Of a DNA stretch of 64,000 bases, positions 43,779-59,601 are shown piece by piece. Location: assembly GCA_037178675.1 (NCBI GenBank), contig JAYMGJ010000016.1, positions 1 to 64,000 of the forward strand. The letters are read 5' to 3'. The notes beneath the pieces are model-generated. The model saw nothing but the letters and a program-made list of their open reading frames with translations. It searched no databases and was not told where the DNA came from. The DNA comes from Scleroderma bovista (Eukaryota; Basidiomycota; Agaricomycetes; Boletales; Sclerodermataceae). The translations under genes were made by a program, and so were the position numbers. The first letter of the stretch is position 1; each line of letters begins with the position of its first letter.

Positions 43779-45616
43779 CTAATCGGCCAGTGGATTTGTT
43801 GTCCGTTTCTCCCTCGGCAACTCGAGTAAACCTGATATCCGCTGGCCCAAACTATACCTGAACAATTCATAACCCGATGCAGCCCAGAGATTCGTGACAT
43901 TCCCTTCTTCTGATATTTGCACTGATCGCACGGGTTGTTCGAACTGGTATTGCAGCAACTCTCTCCCGTAAGGTTTCGGGGCGGTAATACTGGGACTTGG
44001 AGTGAGTGGAGGACCACCTGAGTGGAGAGACCACAGTCGGATACGGTTGTCTTGACCAGCGGCAAAGAGAAACTCTTCGGATGGATCCACGGCGATGGGC
44101 TACTACATATGTCAGCTCGGAGTTACCATGGTGGCGAATCTAGCATACCGCTTTGATGGAATAGGAGTTCACATTTCCTGTAAATACTTTCAATGGTACT
44201 CGAGGAGAAATAAAGCGCAGATCAAAGGTCGAAATCTGGAGTAATCGTTCACTCGGGTCAGAATTTCAACCTAAAAAATCGTGCGAGTGACTTACCTTGC
44301 CATCGACATTGGTTACAAGAAGCTGTGAATCGCGTAGAAGCCTGAGATTCGTTATGGAGTTGGATGGCTGTGCGAACAATTGATTGAGGAGGGCATCCCC
44401 CTTTGGTTTCCATACCCGGCTGTCAAATCTCAGAATGCTCCCATTCCGAAGACCTGAGTAGATGATGTGCTGCCGTACGAGTTAGAAACATACAATGATG
44501 GGGCAAGTTATGACATTGTGACCGACCTCTTGTTGTGCTACAGAAAAAACGTCACTGCCCGTAGGAAGATGCTGCACTGCAGCACGCTCTGAAATATCGT
44601 CAATGCAGACAGCTTGCTTATTGGCACCTTGTGAAATGTGAGCCAAACTAATGAGGTAAGTCAACACACGAGTCACCTAAAACTAGGCGAGACCCTTGAA
44701 GGTCTGCCGTCCATATGTCGCATGCTACACGACTATCGATTCTGGATATGCGGATACTAATTTGGGATAAGTCTCATGTATATGAAGTGGTTGTATAGCA
44801 CTCACTCCTCCGCGGCAGAGTCCAACGGCAGATGGAGGATCCTGCAATCCGGACCGAAGGAGGTGGCACTACTTCAATGTTATCTCCGAGAGCTAGCAAG
44901 TATCAAGCGAAATATATACCAACATGCATTTGGAGTCGTCGACGCAAATGGACGATACCTGTGAATGGATCAATGCACACCCAGTCTAGTAGACCAGTCG
45001 CACGCGCCTCCGAGGACAGATTGAATTCGGTCCGCCAATTGCGAGAGGTACATAAACCTGCTACCTCGTTTTGTCTGTCAGCTGCATATGAATAGAACCA
45101 CCCCATCGAGTCGCCTGCAAATTGCCATACACGACCACTGCGAGAAACCGACTTCATGCGGTAGGTCACTCAAACGAGTTACCAGAGAAAGAAAAATGCT
45201 GACCTGGAATGCAGTGATACAGCCTCGTGGAGATAGGCATGGAATCACTGAACGCTCTACTTTGTCAGTCAAAGCAAACTGCGAGCACCGCAGACGGCTG
45301 TGAGGGAACGCGATGTCATATATCAAAATTTCACGGTTGTCAGGGGTGAGACAGGGACGCACTGTGTAAGCCTGTCCTTTTGTGCGGTACTGGATAACGA
45401 ACGCAGGTGTGTGAATATATGGTGAGGTGTGTCTCTCGAGCATGACGTCGTGTTCTTTTCAGCAAGGCCAGGGGTGGCCAGCCGAGGCTGTTGTGCACGC
45501 GGAACGCGTGGGGGTTTGCAATCCGCTCGCTCCTTGTGACAGGGAGGGATAGAAGAGAGGGGAAAGTACCTGTTCCTCTCCTCGTCCCAGTACATGCCAG
45601 GTAGGTTGCGTGGCAT
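43779..45616 (-). CDS. DCAF4-like WD repeat protein (CUL4-DDB1 substrate receptor)
   Basis: Minus strand, ATG at 45,616 giving MPRNLPGMYWDEERNRYFPL, the start typical of DCAF4/WDR21; stop at 43,779. Several exons. Blades recognisable in the last exon: LFAAGQDNRIRLWSLHSG, then VRSVQISEEGNVTNLWAASG. The intervening exons read as WD blades split by introns of about 50 nt (for example QLLVTNVDGK, RVWKPKGDALL). DCAF4 proteins link substrates to the CUL4-DDB1 ubiquitin ligase in the nucleus. The gene is divergent to the RA-PH gene (333 bp between starts). Confidence 0.75.
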
Positions 45617-45948
45617 GGCAGAGTCTACTAGTAGTAAGTACGAGTTGAGACTGAGCAGAGATGAGTCACCGGTACGTAATGGATGCATTAGGCAAATCCC
45701 TATCTGGTGCTAGTACCACTCTTAGACTCTACTTCGACTACACCGTCTTAAGTTAACCACAATCCATTCCTTCTTCCTCTCCCTCTTTTGACAATATCCC
45801 CATACAAGCCTTGAATAACGTTTTCCCGCGGAACAGGGAGCATCCGCGGCAAGCAACACTTTCCGACTCGATCCGAGGGACACCTAATTGTCTACCGCCT
45901 GGTTGACTGTTACCACCACCACCACCACCACTCTGAACTCCTGTACCC

Positions 45949-48900
45949 ATGGTCCCCCAAATGCTCGAGCGGAATGCTGGCTGCGATCAAGTCTCAAATC
46001 CGGAGCCTCCACGAGGCAGTGGCGTCAGCCAGCCGATGGGAGTGTCCGCGGAGATGTTCACAGTCGAACATACCCAGCAGTTGTCTCAGGTGCGTCGCTC
46101 TCGTCTATATGTGTACTGTGTCTTTGTCCAGTTGTGAGGTGGGACAGACCTGCGGATGCGCGTCAATGTCAATGGAGATCTCTTGTACGTGGTCACGTGC
46201 TGTCGGCTAGTAACCTTGACGTTGCAAGTTGGTCGGGAACAAATCCTAAATTTATCCGTGATGTTTTTCCAGCCATGAAACAGTCGACTCACTGCGTATC
46301 TTTTCCAGCCGCATATTCCCTCAAGTTCTCCTGAGTCCGTCGACTCGTCGAGCCAGCCCGAACAAATGACTTCATCGCCAAAGAAGTCTGGCTTACTACA
46401 GGGCGTTAGGTTACCAAGGAAGCCATCTCTGCCATCACTATTCGGCTCCTCCAGTTCATTTCATCAACCGTCCATTCTTTCAGACCTCTCGACTTCGGGC
46501 GTGCTTTCGAGTCCACGCAATGACATCGATACCGTGATCAGTAATACAGACTGCAACGTATTCGCACCTTCGCTATTTTTGGACAATGATCCATTCGCTA
46601 TGCTCGCTTCATCAAGTTCGGCGCCGTCTTCTACTCGCTCTTTCTTAGATATGGGCTGCCCCTCACTTTCTGAATCTGTGAAGCCTTCTGTTGTCGAACT
46701 CTCTCCTCAAGTGCCTGTACCTCAGGCGAGCTCTGCACGTCCTAAGTCATCAGGACCCAGCCGCCCTGCTCATACGAGGCCCGCATTCGTGCCACGTCCG
46801 TCGTTACCCTCGCTGCGCGCACTTTCAGAAATGAGTGTCGTCGTTCCTAGAAAGGTACGTACGTTTATGAACGGCAGATTTAAGAGAGAAGTAACCACTC
46901 ATCTATCATAATTAGGTCCGAAAAGGAACGGTTGGGGCGCGTTTACCTCATGAACCTTGGAATTTGGATCTCAGTTCTGACTTCGGTCTTCATTCTCCAA
47001 CTGAAACAGAACGTGCATCGGCGGTATCTCCATCCCCGACCTCGGAGGACGAGATTAGCGATCTTGGTTCATCCTGTAATGCCTCGGATGAATCTCTGCT
47101 GCCTGGTGCATCCGAGTTAACTTGCGTCACCTGCGACGCCCAAGCTGAGGAAGCGGTTTCCTCACGTTCATTGTCCTTTCCAGGACATGATGCAGATGTT
47201 GATTCGCTGCCCTCGCTTTCATATACAATTTCTGAGCCCTCTTCATCCGCACTCTCACGTGCTTCATCCCTACATTCCCCGTGGCCAGAGGTTGCGCCGA
47301 ACCAAAATAGTTGTACAAACAACAGGGCTGTGGAGCAGGAATTCTCAGTTGACCCTGACGATAGGCCGCAACTCGAGGAAGTTGAAGAAGACCCACTAAG
47401 CTACCATTCGGACTTTGACTATTACACTCAGTCGCTCTCTGATTTGTCTGATTTTGAACCAGACGAACCCCAATCTCAGCAAGAACCATTTCGGTCTCCG
47501 GGCATTGCTCAAATTTCGTGCGGTTCTATCAATCAAGAAGCCGACTTCAAGCCAGGAACTTCCGCCGATACGATGCGCAGTAGTCTCAGCGAACGTCTCC
47601 GGATGATTGGTCGCTCAACGCCCTCGCTCAGGAAGGAGACATTGCATGGTGGCCATGAGTGGCGTGCACAACGTGGTGCGCATGAAAGACATACCAGTGC
47701 AGCTGACCAGAAAGGGCTTGAAGAAAATGAGTACGGTCAAGGGAGCGGTTCGAGGAGCAGGAATAATGGGGGGCTCGACGACAGGGCCGGGGCTGAGGGC
47801 AGAGGAGATTATAGCCGCACATGTGGAGCGGGTCGTCCTTCGTTGAGCGCTGCCGCAGACTACAGTTCCTCCTCCGAAAGTGAGGACGGCACCACAGTCT
47901 ACCACAGCATTGACGGGACATCTGACCTACCTTCACCTATCCACTCTCGCACTCAGTCTGGTCTTTCTAGATCGGGTGGAGGATCAGATGACGACGTGCC
48001 ACTCGCCCAGCGAATGCCCACTGCTCTGAAGGCGCAGAAGTCGATCAGGCAGCAGCTCCGTGATGAACGGCAACAGAGGAAATTGGAACGAGCTAAGAGC
48101 AGCCACTGTGTGCCACCGTCCCCCCTTCCCCCGTTACCATTGGCACAATCTTCGATAACTCCTACTCCAAGGCGCCCCACTCATGAACCTCACAAATCTT
48201 CTACGTCAGGAGCGACTTCGTCTGGAACGGGGTCTCTTCGACAGGAGTCTAGCTCTACTGGGCATTCCCCACTCCCACCTGAAGATCTGTCGCGTAGGCT
48301 CTTACATCTGCATACTTCCATCCCTTCAACTTCTGCGGACCGTAATTTTGCTCCATCATTGTTAATGAAGGCGAGGCTTGCTCGTTCTGCCACGACAAGC
48401 CCCACTCAAGGACACCGCACGGACAATGCGACTTACGTGCCGTTCTCGACTGCGCGGGCCACCGAAGCCCCGCTGCAGGACCGGTCATTAATGGCCGCTC
48501 GCTCATTCCGTAAGCCCGATCGCCGTCATGCAGAGCGACCATCGGTCGAGCTGCCCCCTGGCCATAGTCTGGGGCGTAGCAAGACCATTGCTACTCGGCC
48601 GGCACCCGAAGATATCTGCGGGCGCTCCTCTATGGATGCATATGGCCGTTCCGTGCGGGACGGGCGGAGTAATCCTCCGACGGGCCATGAGCACTCCGCC
48701 AAATCTCATGGTCGGATTAGCGAGGACAACAGGAGGCCATCTGGTAGCACTTCCCGGCCCTCCGTCGATCGGGAAAACAATACGTCCAATCAGTGCGGTG
48801 TGCAACGCCCGTCTCTCCCTGCGCCGGTTACCATGCCGCCGCATCAGCCTTCTACCAAGGTTCCAGTTGTTCAACAGAGGGTTTTCATTGGCGATATGCA

Positions 48901-49935
48901 GCGGTTCAACACGGTGGAACTTACACCGGCCACCAACGCGGGGGACGTTATCAAACTCATGGCTGGCCAAGGGATTCTCGACAGATCCGGGTCGTGGATG
49001 CTGTTTGAGTTGGCTCAAGACTACGGCATGGGTGAGTAGCTGTTATTTATAGTAGCTCTACATGGTGATATCCATTTTTAGAGCGCCCAATTCGGGATTT
49101 CGAAGTGTTGTTGGATGTCTCGTCTTCATGGAACAAGGACAAACTCCTGAATGCGTTCGTTATCAAACCCACGCCTTTGGCGAAGCTGCTGCGCCCGTCC
49201 GTGAGTTTCATTTCCGCTTTTGCGCAGCTGTTACTTGATCTTGCTGGATGGTGGCAGGCAATGCCCAACTACTCACCGACCCACAGAGGCTGGGTTGAAT
49301 GGGAGAGTAAACGGGGCAAATGGAGCAAACGGTGGATGGAACTTAGAGAGCATGGCTTGTGGCTGTCTAAACGGGACACGGTCCGAGTATCGCGTTTGTC
49401 CAATAGCGAACTTCGCTGACGCCTTTGCTTCACATAGGGCAAGGATGAAATCTTCCTGTGTTCTGTATCGAATTTCGATGCGTATTCCGTCACTCGGCGA
49501 TACAAGTCACCCAGGCCCTTCGTGTTCGCCGTCAAATCAACCGATCATCTTTCACTATTCGAGAACGCCGCGGATTACCTACATATGTTTGCATGTAACC
49601 CCAAGGAGGGTGAGACGTGGATGGAAGCCATTTTAGTTGCTCGTGTACGTAGAGTTCTTTCTTGCAGTCTAACCTTGTCTAATCCCCGCTTATCTTCCAT
49701 CCAGTCATATGTACTCCATCAAGAAAGGAATGTACTTTATACGAAGTCAACAAGCGAAACCCATTCCCAAGCGAAGCCACTTTCCCGCTCTCGAACCAGG
49801 AAACAGTCTGTGTCAGGCCGTCCCGCTCAACCATTGATTAGCGTGCCGCCCCCGTTCAGCGTTTCGGCGACAACCCATCTGGTTTTTGAGCCTGGATCCC
49901 TTTTGGCAAAGCGGAATGGCGATCTGTCGCCGTGA
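45949..49935 (+). CDS. large RA-PH domain adaptor protein
   Basis: Plus strand. The first exon probably starts at the ATG at 45,949 and ends at 46,089; the next begins about 46,304 (PHIPSSSPESVDSS) and runs to about 46,850. A long Ser/Pro/Asp-rich disordered exon follows (about 46,916-49,030). The C-terminal 300 residues are folded: a Ras-association domain (QRVFIGDMQRFNTVELTP, DVIKLMAGQGIL, WMLFELAQDYGM) runs into GERPIRDFEVLLDV-like sequence, then a PH domain with GWVEWESKRGKWSKRWMELRE and DEIFLCSVSNFDAYSVTRRY. The RA-PH order is that of MRL/Grb7-type adaptors, which connect Ras-like GTPases to membranes and actin. A Pro/Ser-rich tail ends it at 49,935. The partner GTPase is unknown. Confidence 0.8.
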
Positions 49936-50287
49936 TGAAACTATCGATCCTTGCGCGTTGTCACGACCTTGTTCACTTCATCCTACCTGTATAATTTCAC
50001 TGTCTCATTTATCAGATATCCGATATTGGATGTACTTATACCAGAACATTAGTGCTGTCGTAGGCGGCAGGCACCTTATTTACGGAGCATGCATACGAAA
50101 AGTCCGATTTCTGAGAGATGTCGACGACAAATTGTAGTGCTACTTGCCTCGCGCTACGTAGTCCCGTAGGGTGTCGGAGTTGTTGAGGCATTTTTCATCC
50201 GAACTTTGTTGCAAACAGGGTGATTTCTTCAACCATTTACCGCCATCTGCCGCACATATTTCGCATCCATATACCTCAGCGTCAACC

Positions 50288-51371
50288 ATGTCTGATTATT
50301 TCTGGCCCAGGTCTCCTATCACCGAGCTCCACAAGTCATACATTACACAGATCCAATATTCCATCCACCAGGACGACGGTGGCTGTTGCCCCATCAAATA
50401 CATGAACTTACTGGATGAAAAACCCAGTCTAGAACATCACGCTTATGTTCCTGCGTTCTACAAGGACCAGATCAAACGGTTTTTTTGGCGGCACTACCTC
50501 GTCATCACGTTGTATGAACATTATGAGCAGAAGAAGCTCCCAAAGTACATGGGATCCAATTTCTTACCCTACCTCCTCAATGTAATTGTCCACATGGACA
50601 ATGTCATCGAATCAATCATACGCCCTTGCCAGACCATAGGACGTAGTGAAGTGAAAAACTATCGATCCCAGGACTTCGAGGATTACCTCATCGCAGAATA
50701 CATTATTGGGCGCCATGATCCTAACACGATGGATGACTATAGAGATGTTGCAATGTCCAACATCGAACAGCTTCCCCTACCCCACAATTCTGGTGAGTAG
50801 TACTATCACATTTTCCAGAGGATATCATCATTCATTTGGTGGCATGTCAGTCTGGGACAATGAGTATGCACGACGCCTTCCGCCACTCCTAAGTGGGTTT
50901 CACTATGATTATGACATCAATAGAGTCCCAAAGAAGGACTACAAGATACTCTTAAAAAGTGTCTTCGAATGGTACACCAAGAAGCTCGATATGGAGTGGT
51001 GTAAGTACTGCCTGTATAGCTATTCATTCATTTCTTATCTTCATATGACAGTGAAATCCACTGGAACATTGAGGACTGAAGGAGAGGGCATTGGTGATAA
51101 GAACCAGCATGAGGGTGCAGATGTGGGCATTGATGACAAGGACGAGCATGAGGGTGAGGGTGAGGGAAATCCTGGAATGGAGATGGGTGGTGGTGCCTCC
51201 CCTCCACCAAATCAACTTGCGATGGATGTTCACCGGTCTGCAGGGCAAAAGCGGTCGTGCGAAAGCAACGCCCAGTCCAATAGACCGCTAAAGACCCCAC
51301 GTGTCACCTCTTTCCCTGTACTAGTGGGATTCGATGAGGAGTACGGAGCCTATCCCTTTCATAGAGTGTAA
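50288..51371 (+). CDS. intact gene of unknown function
   Basis: Exons 50288-50792, 50821-51000 and 51052-51371 sum to 335 codons (334 residues). The N-terminal two-thirds are globular, rich in Tyr, His and Ile (YFWPRSPITELHKSY, FFWRHYLVITLYEHYEQ, LLNVIVHMDNVIESII, DFEDYLIAEYIIGRHD, NEYARRLPPLLSGFHYDYD). The C-terminal third is acidic and Gly-rich (a DEHEGEGEGNPGME-type repeat) with a basic patch. No signal peptide or membrane span. No family recognised. A transposon or orphan origin cannot be excluded, but the splice sites are clean and the frame is open throughout. Confidence 0.65.
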
Positions 51372-51496
51372 GCCTGCAGTTTGTATTTTTATTTCTTTTC
51401 CTGCTTCTTGTCATGCGCCCTTGTCTCCTGATGAAACCTAACGCGATACGATCTTATATTGTCTCCGAGTCTTCAATTCATTGCATCATCTGACCC

Positions 51497-52050
51497 TGTT
51501 GATTCAGTGGACCCTAGGAGTCTCCATCGAGTCCTCAGCAACGCACAAGTTCTTGGGTGTCATGCTGGACAACGTTGCTGGCAACATGTGCAATAGTCAC
51601 TGAGGGTGCAGTAAACACAATCCTCTCCAGACGCCTCTCGCCCGTGTCGTGGGGCAACTTACGCGCCAGTTATACCAAGCCGTCGCCATACCAAAGATAA
51701 CCTACCCCGCAGCGGTCTGGTTACAAGCAGCATTACACGAGACTGCGAGGATAAGAGCATAGCAAAGAAAATCGAATCAGCTCAAAGGACGGCAGAACTA
51801 GAAATAACTGGGGAAATGAGAACAACGCCAACCCTCCCCGCGCCTACTACCTCACTGTACAATAGGCGCTCTTCATATCAGCACACCATCTCTCGAGCCT
51901 CCTGGCTGCCCATCAAGAAGATAGGGAAGAGAGATTCAAATGACGCTGCTCCACGCTGCTTCCCGGCTCCATCAACAATATGTTCGCGTGGTCCGATTCC
52001 CATTCGACGGCTCCGCATCGACCACATCGCGCTATCGCGTCCAAGATAGG
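51497..52050 (+). pseudogene. LINE (non-LTR) reverse transcriptase fragment, C-terminal part
   Basis: One frame reads ATHKFLGVMLDN, then QLTRQLYQAVAIPKITYPAAVW, typical of the end of the RT domain in fungal Tad/Jockey-like LINEs; MRTTPT in another frame at 51,816 matches the next conserved step. A TGA near 51,600, a TAG near 51,761 and frame changes show decay. The 5' part of the element is absent. Confidence 0.7.
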
Positions 52051-53310
52051 CCTCTTTGATCTTTGCCGTTCGACTGACGTTTACAGTTGCGAATTCCATT
52101 CTTCCTCGTCGACCTTTAGGTCCAATGACCTCACAGGAGCAATTTCGAGGCTTTGCAGGAGGTCTGGACGACACGGTAAGTCTTGCGATTGCTAGTCTCG
52201 TTGCACGCGCTGAGTATCAGGAGCTAGCCGCGCTTCTTCGACTCGCGTCGAGTCGATGTCGCCGCCGCTCGGAGTGCCGCCCTTGCCATCTCGAACGCGT
52301 GACTCGCAGTTCCAAGGACCTCAACGGCGTGCCTCCGTGGTTGGATGACGAACGCTTGGACAGCTCGATTTCATTTGTTTGAGTTTTGCGTCCTGAGCTT
52401 CACTCGACGCGTTCTGACATTCTTGTCATCGTTTCTAGTCGTCTTCGTGGGGCTTCCCATACTTGGCACATCCGCGTATGCTTGAGCGGTTCGAGTGGTT
52501 TCCGACGGTGTTTGACTCGTTTTCAGTCCATCTTGGAGCGCTACTAGGTAAATTTGGTGGTTTCAACTTCGTTCGGTGCATTCTGACGACTGGCGGCGTG
52601 GTTTTAGTTGTTGTCGTGACCTGCACAGTGCTTGGCACATCCATGTGTATACTCAATGCGTTTTCATAGCTCCTAGAGCTATCCGACTTACTCATACGCA
52701 CCCTCGTGCCCCCAACGTACGCACGCGCGCAGCAGCTTCACAGCCATCCGACTGATTTTCTCAACGCTTACGAGCTTCCGTCGCCCGTTCGAACCGTCCG
52801 TGTGCCAAATTGACGCGTTCGACGCGTTCTCGTGAACGTTCGAGCCCCTTGCACTGCCGCTCGCACATCATACCAGCTTCCCCTGGAGCGGCACGCTGTG
52901 CGCTTCAGGTACGTCTCTCCTTCCGCTTTCGTTATTCTGATCGCCTTTACAGTAAAATTTCACTTGCTTCAACGACGGTGGGCATGCCATCGCGTCGCCG
53001 TCGTCGACTGTTAACGCCCACGACTTCCTTCGGCATCTCGCCACCTTGGCCACCTCATTCGTGCCCTCTGCCGTTACGATGACGCTCCTTGCTCCCTGTT
53101 TGCGCTCGAATGTCTCGCCTGCTCTTGGCAGCCCCCTCGACGCCTTTCTCGCGTCTTGGACGACCAATTAGGCATATCAGGTATGTTTTTTTAAAAAAAA
53201 AAAAACATTGCTGCTGCGGCGTTAACGTATCCACAGCGTTCGCATACAATTGTCGTCACGTCCGTGTGGCTATCCCCATCACCTCCCTCTACTGACTAAT
53301 CCGTCCGTGT
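52051..53310. other. GC-rich stretch with no gene recognised
   Basis: Repeated CGTTCGA and GACGCGTTC motifs but no convincing exon; a poly-A/T tract (TTTTTTTAAAAAAAAAAAA) at about 53,187-53,206. One possible first exon (ATG at about 52,128 to a GTAAGT at 52,171) leads nowhere I can follow. Confidence 0.3.
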
Positions 53311-53387
53311 CGTGTGCGGTGGTTGGGCTTCTACGCGTCCACATTCGACGTTCACGGTTCCTGGACCATCATGGTCGAGCTGTTTGA

Positions 53388-53756
53388 ATGGTAAGTCCTC
53401 TTCGACTTCTGACAGCCAACTTTTTTCTGGAGTCCCACTCTTCCTGGCTAGAGCCTCCCTGTGCAACCACCACCATCTTTGCAAGCTCAAACCATCTCAT
53501 CATAGTCCAATTCTTGCCCGACCCACTGATGGGACAAGTTTGTTGCTTCGTCATCACCGAAGTCGAGGACTTTGGCTCGACGATCCACTCGCTTTCCCTC
53601 TCCAACCAAACTCTCCTTCGCAAGAAAGGATTTATGTTGATCAAGCGTATGCTGCACCAGTGCGCATCAGACTCGACGGGATCATCATTTGTGAATGGTA
53701 TCATACCTCCTCTAACAGACTTGAAAGATCATTGGATTGGATTGGTAAACGTGTAG
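53388..53756 (+). CDS. possible small gene, unrecognised
   Basis: An open frame of 122 codons; its ATG overlaps a GTAAGT donor-like sequence, so it may be an exon reading into an intron instead. Contains PDPLMGQVCCFVITEVEDFG-like sequence of protein-like composition. No family recognised. Low confidence. Confidence 0.25.
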   Translation: MVSPLRLLTANFFLESHSSWLEPPCATTTIFASSNHLIIVQFLPDPLMGQVCCFVITEVEDFGSTIHSLSLSNQTLLRKKGFMLIKRMLHQCASDSTGSSFVNGIIPPLTDLKDHWIGLVNV

Positions 53757-54359
53757 TTGTGGTGATACACTTAGGTTGGTTCTCTCCGGTCGGTCCACCC
53801 TTATATACGTGAGTCCGGGAGGTGATACAGTAACAACACTCACAGCGCCGCTTTTCGACCGTCGACACAGCGAACAAGGGTGGTGGTAAAAGCACAGGAT
53901 AAGCGAAACCCTTCTCCATGACACAGCGAACCAATGGACGTCAAATACAGCCTTATTGATCTCCCATGCGATTAATGCATCAGACAATAAATCGAGTAGG
54001 AACGACTACCTTCTTCCGAGTCTTTAATCTGCCTAGGGAGATTGATCACTCCTGGTCATTAGAATCAATGGCCGTGTTCCGAATGGCTTCAGCCCAGGCT
54101 CGAGCGGATATGTGATACCCAAAGGGAGAGATGGTACAATAGTTTAGTGTCTGGAGATGAACAGATGGATCTACTGCCGCATAGAGTGTGCCATTGCTGC
54201 CACAAGGTCCATTTTTCATGCGGACCTTCCACACTCCTTGAAACCATGATATACATGGATGACGAAAAAAAAGCGCAGATGCAGTGACCTTGTAATGTAA
54301 TATACCGCTACATACATGAAATGGATCTAAAGAAAACAGTGCTTGACGCAGCGAGAAGC

Positions 54360-56596
54360 TCATGCTGATGTCTTTTGTTTTTTCTTCGCTGGCCCATCGT
54401 CATCCTTTGAAGTGGACTTCGTTTTAGGCTTAGGTTTCGGTCTGGGCTTTTGTTTTTCCTCGTCATCGATGTCCATGGCATCGTCGTCTTTCTTTGCCTT
54501 GGCTGGTTTCGGCTTGGGCTTCGCAGGAGCCTTCTTGGGTTCTTCGTCCTCGCCATCACCACCTTCCTTTGCCTTTACCTTTTTCTTGGTAAGCTTCTTG
54601 GTCTTAGGGCCCTTTGCGAGCTCCCGGTCGCCGCTTGCATCGGATGCAGTGACACCACCATCAGAAGCATCGGATTCGCTCTCTGTTGGCGACCCCTCGT
54701 CAGAAGATGATGCCTCAAAATCTTCATCTGGTACACAGTGTTAGTGTGATTAGTAAAACGAAAAAAAAAAAAAAAACGCGTGCAATAATTCACCTTCTTC
54801 GCTATCTTCATCATCACTGCCAGTTCTCGGTCTTGGCCTTTCATCTCCACTGCTCGCTACACTCTGCATCTCCTCGTCAGAGTCACCACCAGCCGCAGCA
54901 AGCATGTCTACATCGGGAACCATCTCGTTCTTCAATTTAATCTTCTTGTCCTTAAGATAGCCCTCAACCGGTTCATGTTCTTCCTTGTTAATAGATGTAA
55001 ACGTATACTCTGGCCCAGTCTTGGTGATGATCTTGAGATCAAAGGTACGTGCCGCTGTAGCGCCCATGCTCGCGCCGACGCGGGAGAAGACGCATTGGTG
55101 AATATCAGAGAGCTCGATTAGCGTAGGTTGTTTGGAGACAAAGAAGATATATTTTTCGAGCATGAAAAGGTCACCCTGAACTGCCTTGAGGTTAGCTTTA
55201 ATACCTGGGTGGCCATCACGACTGTGAGGTGTAAATCATTGGACCACCACAGCAGACGTAAGATTATGAGAACACACCTTTGGAAGCTACCCGAGCCGAT
55301 TATCTTCTTTTTCGAAAGGGCACGGAAGACACCAGACACGACCTCGAATGTAGGGTCCTCGTAGTTCTTCTTTAATCTGTCGTATTTAGCTATCTCTTCT
55401 CTGCAGACTTGTCTCAGATGATAACTCGGCAGCGGGATGAGCACTAACGCACTCCGACATGTTAAGCTCGGCTGTCGTCTCTTCTTCCCTGGCAAACTGC
55501 ATGACAAGGTATTGATACCTGGTCTGGCCTTGTCTAATTGGGGTGCTCAAGCCGAGCTACGGCGTCCCATCAGTCTCCAGAACTGGAAAAAATGCGCTAA
55601 GAGACATACAATAAACAATACATGCTGGTCATCCTTTGGAAGAAGGAATAACCTTGAAATGCTCGAATAGAGTATCTTGTAGTCATACGTCTTGCCGCGC
55701 AGCCGGAGGTATTCAAAGGACATATCCAAGTCGTAACGTCCACGGGGTGTCAACACAAGAACCTCTTCGAAACTCAATACAAGATCTCCAGCGACTTGTC
55801 CGATTTCGGCCTTCTCCTTGATGGCATCGTGGAAGGCTTGGGCCGCGCTCACCTCTTCCCCCTCTTCATCATCAGATTTTTGTGAACCCTCATCCGAGCC
55901 GCGTGCTCGTGTGTGGGTACCGGGCACGTGGAAACGAATTTCGACCATTTCGTCGGCAGCATTTCGTGAAGGCTTCTTGCCCGCCCCTCCTAAAGGTGCG
56001 AATTCTAACGACACTTCTGTTTTACCAGCAATGTTGGAGTTGGCAACGTCGGAGAGAGGTAGTTCGAAAACTGTCTTGTTTGAGACTAAGAAAGCGAGGT
56101 CCTGGCCTTTTCTGTCCTTAACGAAATGCATGAACTAGTACGGATATGAACTGCACCTTGAATATCTGTAATACCCCAGTTCCATCCTTTGAAGGTGACA
56201 TCCTTCACCTCCAATGTTACAGCAAAATGTTGCTTGAGCAAGCTGGCCAGTTTGTCATGGTCCTAGGATGGGATAAAGTGTGAATCCTTTCAGAACATGC
56301 ATTTCCCTACCTCCCGCATGAATCCATCGAATGTTTCTCTCCGCCTGTCCTTTAGTCCTACTCTGAGTTGAAAGTTCCTCGCTACACGAAACCACTGGGC
56401 CCATTTTATGTCGCCTGCGGGAAGCGCAATCACCTTCTCGTTTTCCTCGCCTTTCCATGCCATTCCGCTGCCTGCAACGCGGAATTCTGTGCACGACAGT
56501 TTCAGTGCCCCGTGTCGAAGAGCAAGTGAAAGCGGACTTACTGCCAGCTTCCGGTGACAAGCCGTAGTATATCTTGTCGAACTGGGTCGTCGCCAT
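54360..56596 (-). CDS. POB3: FACT complex subunit SSRP1/Pob3
   Basis: FACT is a histone chaperone that lets polymerases pass nucleosomes. Minus strand, ATG at 56,596 (MATTQFDKIYYGLSPEAG), stop at 54,360. Exons carry the POB3-N/SSRP1 PH domain (KLSCTEFRVAGSGMAWKG, IKWAQWFRVARNFQLRVGL), the dimerisation part (KDRKGQDLAFLVSNKTVFEL, VEIRFHVPGTHTRARGSDEG), and the double PH middle domain (FEEVLVLTPRGRYDLDMS, YDYKILYSSISRLFLLPKDD, TPIRQGQTRYQYLVMQF, LMLEKYIFFVSKQPTLIELSD-type). It ends with a long acidic then Lys-rich tail (DEEKQKPRPKPKPKTK). As in yeast Pob3, and unlike animal SSRP1, there is no HMG box. A 16-base A run at about 54,762 lies in an intron. Confidence 0.92.
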
Positions 56597-56813
56597 CGCG
56601 TCCAGCGGTTGAAGGTAGCTGCGTGTTGATAGATAGTATGGTCGGACAGAGTCAAGCCAGTGCGCATGCCAATTCGCCACTCAAATTTGTCATGCGATTT
56701 GACCGACGCGTCTTCCGAATCTTATCCTGGCCCGCCAGTGACGCAGTACTTCTTCAAGTCGCCGGACACAACCACTGTAGTATATCCCCGTCATAGATCG
56801 CGTGGATCGACCG
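56597..56813. promoter_or_regulatory. divergent promoter between SSRP1/Pob3 and alpha-actinin
   Basis: 217 bp between start codons. The part from 56,697 to 56,813 is also present, inverted, beside the actinin pseudogene (25,270-25,385), so the duplication included the actinin promoter. Confidence 0.6.

Positions 56814-59601
<2,788 letters not shown>

Noticed and set aside
47607..48542. Several 75-105 codon minus-strand frames and plus-strand alternates in the RA-PH gene
   Set aside because: They overlap the long disordered exon of the RA-PH protein, whose frame is open over 2 kb and leads into conserved domains.
48503..49052. 171-174 codon frames on both strands over the RA domain exon
   Set aside because: The RA/PH frame is supported by conserved motifs; the others are out of frame shadows.
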